Below are positions 58,388 to 64,000 of a stretch of DNA of 64,000 bases, piece after piece. The first letter of the stretch is position 1; each line of letters starts with the position of its first letter. Position numbers and translations under genes: made by a program. The DNA is from Parasponia andersonii. Its lineage: Eukaryota > Streptophyta > Magnoliopsida > Rosales > Cannabaceae. The notes beneath the pieces were generated by a model. It ran no database searches, was not told the origin of the DNA, and saw only the letters and a program-made list of their open reading frames with translations. The stretch is taken from the NCBI GenBank assembly GCA_002914805.1, contig JXTB01000104.1, positions 991,806 through 1,055,805 on the forward strand, in the 5' to 3' direction.

Positions 58388-59976
58388 TCACCCCTCTTTA
58401 ATCAGCCTTTCAATTTCATCCTTCAGGGCAAAGCAATCATTAGTATCATACCCAATATCATTGTGATAACAGCAGAACTTACTGGGGTCGCGCTTTGCCC
58501 TGTCCCGCTTCATCGGTTCCGGTTGTCGGTATCGCTCCTTTTGATTTGTGACCACATAGATATGATCTATGAGAGCGTTTAACTCGGTGTGATTGTTGAA
58601 CCGCATGGGAGCTCTTGAAATCTCCTGTTTTTTGGGTCTAGGCTGATTCTCCGTCGGCTGTTCATTATTCCTTTTGTTTTTTTTATTACCGTTATTGTTG
58701 GTAATAACCGCGTCTTTCGTCACATATTTCCTTCCTTCTTTCTTCGTCTTTTGAAGATTCTCGCGCGAAGATTCTACTCTCAGATGCCGACCAACCCTTC
58801 GGTAGAAGTCTTCTAGAGTTCTACATTCTCGCTCAAGCAATTCCTCCCAAAGTTTGGTTTCTGGTCGCACCCTGGCCATCATGAGAGTTAGAATTCCTCC
58901 CTCAGGTGGGTTATTGACCTTTGCTAATTCTGAGGTGAATCGATTGAGATAAGATCGTAGAGTCTCCTCTGGACCTTGCCGAATTGTAGACAAGCTAACA
59001 AGTGGAACAGTGAAATTCTTGGCAGCTTGAAACTGTCTCAAGAACGCCGTCTGAAGTTATTGCCAGGACGAGATCGAGCCGGATTTGATTCCTCGGAACC
59101 ACTTCTTTGCTGCTCCCGAGAGAGTTACAGTAAAACATCTGCAACGTGCATGATCATTGACATGATGTTGTTCCATCAAGTCACTGAAGTGATCCATATG
59201 GTCATGTGGATCAGTTTTCCCATCGAAAGGGTTAATGGTGGGAAGTCTGAATCCGGAGGGAAGGGCTGCAGCTCGAACCTCCTCACTGAATGGCGATTGA
59301 CGATACCCATCAGCGAGCTCATCGTCCCAACCAGCAAGTGCGTCTAATGCGATCCTTAAATTGTGAACATCGACGTTCTGAGGGAAAGCATATCTCTTGC
59401 TGGCAGCAAGGGCGGCCTTTGATCGTTATCTCGATGCATGGCTGGTTGGTCATGCAGAGTCTTCTGCGACCTGTGAGAGGAATCCAGCGAAATAGTGTGA
59501 CGAGACCGGCCTTGGTCATTATGATGCGATATGGATCGATCATGGCTACGTCGTCGCTCCAAGTATTGTCTTAGGTCTGCAGGATCTTGTCTCGACTCTC
59601 TGTTGATCCTTTCGAAGACGCTTCTCGATAGTCTTTTTTGTTCGCTGCTCAAGCGATCTTGACTATTAGTGGATTTATGAGAAGGTTGTCTATGATCACG
59701 GTTAGTACTTGAACTCTCCGTACCAGATACTGGAGGCAAGTTTGCAACCTTCCCTTTTCCTTTGGAGGTGCAATCTTCATGATGCTCTTGCAAGGTTCTT
59801 GGCTGGTCGCGCCTTCTTGTCTCTAAGATCTGTATTCCTTTCTCAGGTAATTGAGCAGGATGTTCTTTGGGACATTCGTGCTGTGGTGGGGTCACCATCT
59901 GCCCTTCAGCAAGTCGTCGCAGGGTGTCATTGATCTGGTTAGTGACTTGCTGAAGGTTCACCAGTGTCTCCTCCAT
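58388..59976 (-). pseudogene. gag of el2, broken by stops
   Basis: It reads from 59976 (MEETLVNLQQVTNQIND, a hydrophilic N-terminal part) through the gag core. The core has PTINPFDGKTDPHDHMDHF near 59230, FTVTLSGAAKKWFRGI near 59110, and a stop at WQ-TAA near 59055, then continues from 59041 (SLSTIRQGPEETLRSYLNRF). The tail has a basic region and a CCYHNDIGYDTNDC knuckle-like motif near 58440, typical of Tat gag, then KDEIERLIKEG and TGA. Stops also lie near 59353. gag forms the particle that packages element RNA. The linker to pol (58388-58214) has a further TAG. Confidence 0.8.
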
Positions 59977-60159
59977 GCGGTCCTATCTCTAGGAAAGGTT
60001 TTCTACTGCGGCCATATTAGGCTGATCCTGAGCGGGGTCTGCCTGTATAGCAGCAGTGCTTTGGGATTAGTTTTGGCTAGTTCCAGTGACTCTGGTAGTA
60101 TTTCTGGTATTTGCCATTATTAAAAAAGTAAATTTTGACAAACTGTTTTAGCCGGAATA

Positions 60160-60178
60160 GCCCTCCTTCTAGCGCCAA
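60160..60178 (-). other. Primer-binding site of el2
   Basis: On the minus strand ttggcgctagaaggaggg directly follows the LTR end CATCAACA plus one or two bases. The TGG start matches the CCA end of a tRNA. I could not assign which tRNA; it differs from the TGGCGCCGTTG type at 5107. Confidence 0.6.
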
Positions 60179-60179
60179 T

Positions 60180-60829
60180 TGTTGATGGAGGTTTTGTCAA
60201 CAATAAATTTAGAAAAAATTAAGAGATGTGACTTGTATGAATTAGGTTATTATTCAAAGCAAATAAAGAGACAAGATTTTATAGTGGTTCAGCCCCGAAA
60301 AAGATGAGCTTACGTTCACTGTTTTTTACTATTTTCTAGAGAATTACAAGCAGAATTACAATTGTCTCGTCTGGAAATCTCTCTCAAATCAGAAGTTAGA
60401 ATTTAGAAATCAGAAAATCGAAATATCGTCCTTTTTTTTGGGATCCCGGTCTGAAACATTGAGCTCCCTTTATATAGATGAGAGTAACTCAATGTTCCTA
60501 ATTGTGAAAACGGGTAATTATACAATCGGGTAATACAATTTGAGTAACAACATAATTGGGTATCCACTTAAAATAAGTAACTGGTCGATCATGAAAGAGA
60601 GACTTCTGTTTCCCTTTCCTTGCAGGTTACCTGTTTGATGAAGCAGAGACTTGTTTCCTTTTCTTTCGGAGGAGGTCGCACATAACTTATACAGAAGAGG
60701 TCGCACATAACTTACACGGAGGAGATCGCACGTAACCTATACGGAGGAGGTCGCACAAAACTTTCACGGGAGAGGTCGAACTTAACTCCTACTTGTGCGA
60801 CCTGAAATAGGATTTTAGACCGCACAACA
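60180..60829 (-). repeat. 5' LTR of el2 (right end in the window)
   Basis: 650 bp, pairing with 49148-49797. It includes the TATATAAAGG promoter box (minus strand, 60476-60466) and the 25-bp U3 array at 60672-60796. Confidence 0.93.
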
Positions 60830-62090
60830 GTACCTATCTTATATCTGATTAGGTATTCTGATTTTTTTGAACCCCTTTTCTTAACCCAATTTTCCCCACC
60901 TCTGCATGATCAATCTTGTTTTGTAGCTCTCATACATGCATCACCTCCATTGCTCATATGGTCGTCGTTATTTTCATATTATATTTCTGATATTTGATTT
61001 ATCCTTCAATCTAGTGACTCAGATTCTCAGAAAATTTACTGTACGGAACTGCCAAGATGCAAGAAGATGCTTTTAACCTATTTCAAACTGGACTACATAA
61101 ATATTTGGGTTCGGATAACATTAAAGCTCAAGGAGATCAAAATAATGGATGGAGAATAACAGGACTTTCTGTTTCAGCTAGTAAAATTTTTGTAATACCT
61201 TCTGTAAGTCTCAAATTACTTTTTCATAGTATAGTTTCTTCTAATATATTTACTTTTGTTTTGTGCATTTTATATATCTTTCTGGGGTCCTTCATAGTAC
61301 AGTGAGGTGCTAGGTTTAACAAAATTAATTAACTTAGTGAGCTGCTAGGCCTACGGTTTGTCCCGCGGTGTATAAAGTTCAATTTCTTTGGTCTGCTTAT
61401 GTGGCAAATAAACTCGAGTTTGGTGTTTAATAAAGATTATAAGCTCAGTAGGGGCTCTAATTTACAACTTGACTGCTAAACAAGATGCAAAATTTATTTG
61501 TTCTTCACTTTTAAATTATTGCTCTTAATCTGATCTTAAAAGTCCAATTACTTTTGGAATACTTCCATGGTCAATGTCCATCCTCGTCGAAACAATCACA
61601 AGATGATAATATTCGAGAAGATGTTCAACTTTAAGGTTTTTCCTGTCAAATTTTTTAATGATTTTGAATATGCCTTTTTATTCTACTAAAGTGATGTATT
61701 GTTTTAGGTAGTGAAAGCTCTTCATAAATGAATTTAATTGAGCAACAAACAATTTGCCTCGGTGAAGATACGAAGACCAAGTGTGAGATACCTTGTTTAG
61801 TTCAACAAGAGCACAACAGGGATTTGTGGAATGACCAGGTTATGATTGCTTAGACTTTCTTTTTCAATTATGTATTGTACATATATGTCGAACATCTGTG
61901 GACATGTATGGCAAGTTGCAGCGGGACAAAGAGCAGTTAAGGAGTTGATAGGAAAAAGCAACTTCACTGATGGCATTTATGAGCTATCAGCTATGATAGC
62001 GTATGGTATGGTCTGCTTATTCTTTAGCACACTGGGCAAATCACGTAAAGTTACCAAGGTGACTCAGCTATCAGAGTATAACGTACTGTC
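60830..62090 (+). pseudogene. POLH pseudogene, plus strand, 3' part (exons 10-12)
   Basis: This continues the copy interrupted at 49147. After the duplicated GTACC, intron 9 resumes as in the minus-strand copy. Exon 10 (61013-61203) keeps an open stretch, 61057-61305, whose 82-residue translation is identical to that of 41637-41389. Exon 11 (about 61555-61634) has lost its acceptor and part of its start. Exon 12 (61709-61838) starts after tgttttag but has a TGA early. Homology continues into intron 12 and stops near 62090 at gagtataac. Exons 13-16 are missing here, unlike the minus-strand copy. Confidence 0.9.
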
Positions 62091-62241
62091 GAAAAAATTG
62101 ACCTAACACTTAGGAAAATCATGCATACATGCAGATATGGAAAATATATGATCATATCATGAACACAGTAGAAAAATTAGCGGATTAGGTTTTAAATTTT
62201 TTTTTTACATGAAAACAGTTTTCATAACCATATAACATATA
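62091..62241. other. Junction sequence between the POLH pseudogene and LTR copy 2
   Basis: About 150 bp, AT-rich, without similarity to POLH that I can see. It contains catgcatacatgcag and a T run at 62199-62207. Confidence 0.4.
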
Positions 62242-63634
62242 TGTTGGGATTTTGTCCGAAAAAACAGATTTTTAATTTTACCCTTTTAAGTATAAACAAC
62301 TTTCTCTTATATGCAATTATGATATTTGCTAGATTAAACTATCTTAGTCGAATAGTTTATTCATCTGAAAAAGATTCCATAACTTTATATGTGTATAAAG
62401 AAACAAACATGATTAAGTGTTAATTGTGGGGAGACTTATTTCTTTATCTAAGTCTAAATGAAGAAGTTTACAATCTATAAATAAAGATAGAATACTTTAT
62501 TTACTATAAGTTGTAGTGTTTGTCTATCTCAACGGGAATGATGTGTCTCAAATTATTTAAGTATCTGACTTCTGATAGAAACACTAATACAACATAAATA
62601 AGTTATGGGTACTAAACTGGACCAAGTAATATAAAGAATTGGAGTGTCGTAACTCAATTATTATATTATCACAAACTAGCTCTTAGTATATAGATCTTAA
62701 TCCTTTATGTTTGATTGGACTTGCTTTCATGGGTTATAGCTTTTTGATTTATTAAAAGACTAACCTCTATGAAATTAGAGGTGAACTCTGACATATTGGA
62801 GGTTATAACTTATGAATTGGTGGGAACACCAAATAGTTAATGACATTATACATTAATGCCACTTTAGGTTATTTCAAGATTCATGGAATAATTATATCTA
62901 AGATCTTAGTATTCACTTTGTGAATTGGTTGATAATTTTGTTTAAATGACCATTGAGAACAAAATTATCGACAACATTATTCCTTGATAGAAAGATGGTA
63001 ACTTAAAGATAAATAGGAGGGGTATTACGGTAATTTCACCTATCCAACTACGGCATTGTATAGGGATTCTATATGTGGTATAGAATATGCTAGATAGATC
63101 AGTTAATCAAGGTTAGTTGATTAAATCTCTATAAAAGGTATGACATTAAATCTAAGAGTACATTATTGGGCCTTTAGTAGAGTATCCCATTTACTTATAA
63201 TATTTATATAAATACCATAATAAGAGTTATTATATATTTATCATATTATTGGAGCTTAGATTATTTGGATCCATTAAGTCCCTTGTCTAGCTCAATTAAG
63301 CTCATTAATTGGTTGGTAATATTTGTGAAATTAGTTTCATGAAACTGTATAAAATAATGATTCTACACAGAAGTTAGTATTTTTATAACTAAGTTACGCG
63401 AGTTGGACATATTTATAAAAAATACACTCAAAGTCCAAATTGGAGAACAAGCTCAATCCTAATTGGATTAGGGTTAGTAGTTTTGGGTCCCATATATATA
63501 AGATATATGGGAGAAAAAACTATACAGTAACTCTTAGAGAGTCACACGCATAAGGCACAGGGAGAGAGGAGAATTCGGCCACCCTAGGCTAAGTAAGAGA
63601 AAAAGTTTCCTATCATCTCACAGTCTCATCTCAC
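62242..63634 (+). repeat. Copia-like LTR, copy 2
   Basis: Starts TGTTGGGATTTTGTCC and follows 30977-32377 in direct orientation for about 1.39 kb. The end of similarity at tctcatctcac is the same in both. I cannot tell if this is the LTR end, because the following sequence differs in the two places. Confidence 0.55.
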
Positions 63635-64000
63635 ATCCCAGTGTTTATTTAAATTTAAACTATCATGATTTATGAATAATTATCTAATCATATTTAATCT
63701 CATTAAATATCAAATTAATTTGAATAGTTGTTATTTATTTAAATTCGAAATTTAAATAAAACTGATAGGAAATCTAATCTGATTTCAAAAATTACTAGAT
63801 ATCATATTCAAATTCAAATTAATTATTAGATTTATCAAGATAATATCTAATCATATCTAATCTCATTAATTTGAATAATCATAATTCAAAATTCAAATAA
63901 TAGAGATAATATAAGAAATCTTATCCAATTTCAAAAATTAGTAGATCTCCTATTTAAATTCAAATTAACTATTAGATTTATCCTATTTATTTAATTAATT
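63635..64000 (+). other. AT-rich sequence after LTR copy 2, with internal repeats
   Basis: Words such as attcaaattcaaattaatta, attagatttatc and gatttcaaaaattact recur at roughly 150-bp spacing. It may be the continuation of the same LTR or element, cut by the window end. No ORF. Confidence 0.45.

Larger units (their letters stand above)
49148..60829 (-). mobile_element. Tat-lineage Ty3/gypsy retrotransposon el2, 11.7 kb, inserted in the POLH pseudogene
   Basis: Two 650-bp LTRs (49148-49797, 60180-60829) starting TG and ending CA are flanked by the target-site duplication GTACC (49143-49147, 60830-60834). On the minus strand the order is LTR, primer-binding site, gag, protease, reverse transcriptase, RNase H, second RNase H, integrase, spacer, antisense gene, polypurine tract, LTR. 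The second RNase H and the antisense gene are Tat-lineage traits. By hand count the LTRs differ at about 28 of 650 positions, nearly all transitions. gag-pol has several stops and a frameshift, so this copy is dead but young. The antisense region contains an N gap and an assembly duplication, so the true length differs. Confidence 0.93.

Overview
The window is AT-rich nuclear DNA from a flowering plant. The evidence is a 16-exon gene with GT-AG introns for a plant-type DNA polymerase eta, Tat-lineage Ty3/gypsy and Athila-like LTR retrotransposons, hAT-type elements and MITEs, and scaffold gaps of N. Composition and intron style suggest a eudicot, but I cannot name the species.

Layout. 1-8574: 3' part of a decayed plus-strand Tat-lineage element (el1), with an Athila-like LTR-gag fragment (3709-5975) lodged between its integrase and its antisense ORF. 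8575-15159: intergenic DNA packed with fold-back elements and AT microsatellites. 15160-24744: the one intact host gene, DNA polymerase eta (POLH), 715 codons over 16 exons. 25528-27262: two hAT-type elements with 8-bp target-site duplications. 27263-33518: AT-rich DNA with a MITE, a 21-bp minisatellite, a Copia-like LTR and a possible orphan exon. 33519-38102: a non-autonomous Athila-like element. 38995-62090: two broken partial copies of POLH in inverted orientation, flanking an LTR fragment (44027-44600). The minus-strand copy (44025-38995) carries exons 5-16. The plus-strand copy (from 44760) carries exons 2-12 and was later split by a solo LTR (47862-48871, target-site duplication GTCTG) and by an 11.7-kb Tat-lineage element (el2, 49148-60829, target-site duplication GTACC). 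A second Copia-like LTR copy (62242-63634) and AT-rich sequence close the window.

The only functional system I can support is translesion synthesis by POLH. It has the catalytic acidic residues, two PCNA-binding PIP-like motifs and a C-terminal ubiquitin-binding UBM motif. The downstream inverted POLH pseudogenes form arms of about 3.4 kb. They are about 97% alike by hand count over about 1.1 kb, and they could make long double-stranded RNA if transcribed. Both Tat elements carry an antisense, apparently intron-containing gene between integrase and 3' LTR, with its own TATA box, encoding a protein of the 'putative gypsy type transposon' kind. This is a known but poorly understood trait of the Tat lineage.

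Assembly caveats: N gaps at 14155-14380 and 50047-50193, and a single N at 52018 joining two identical 536-bp blocks, almost certainly an unmerged contig overlap.
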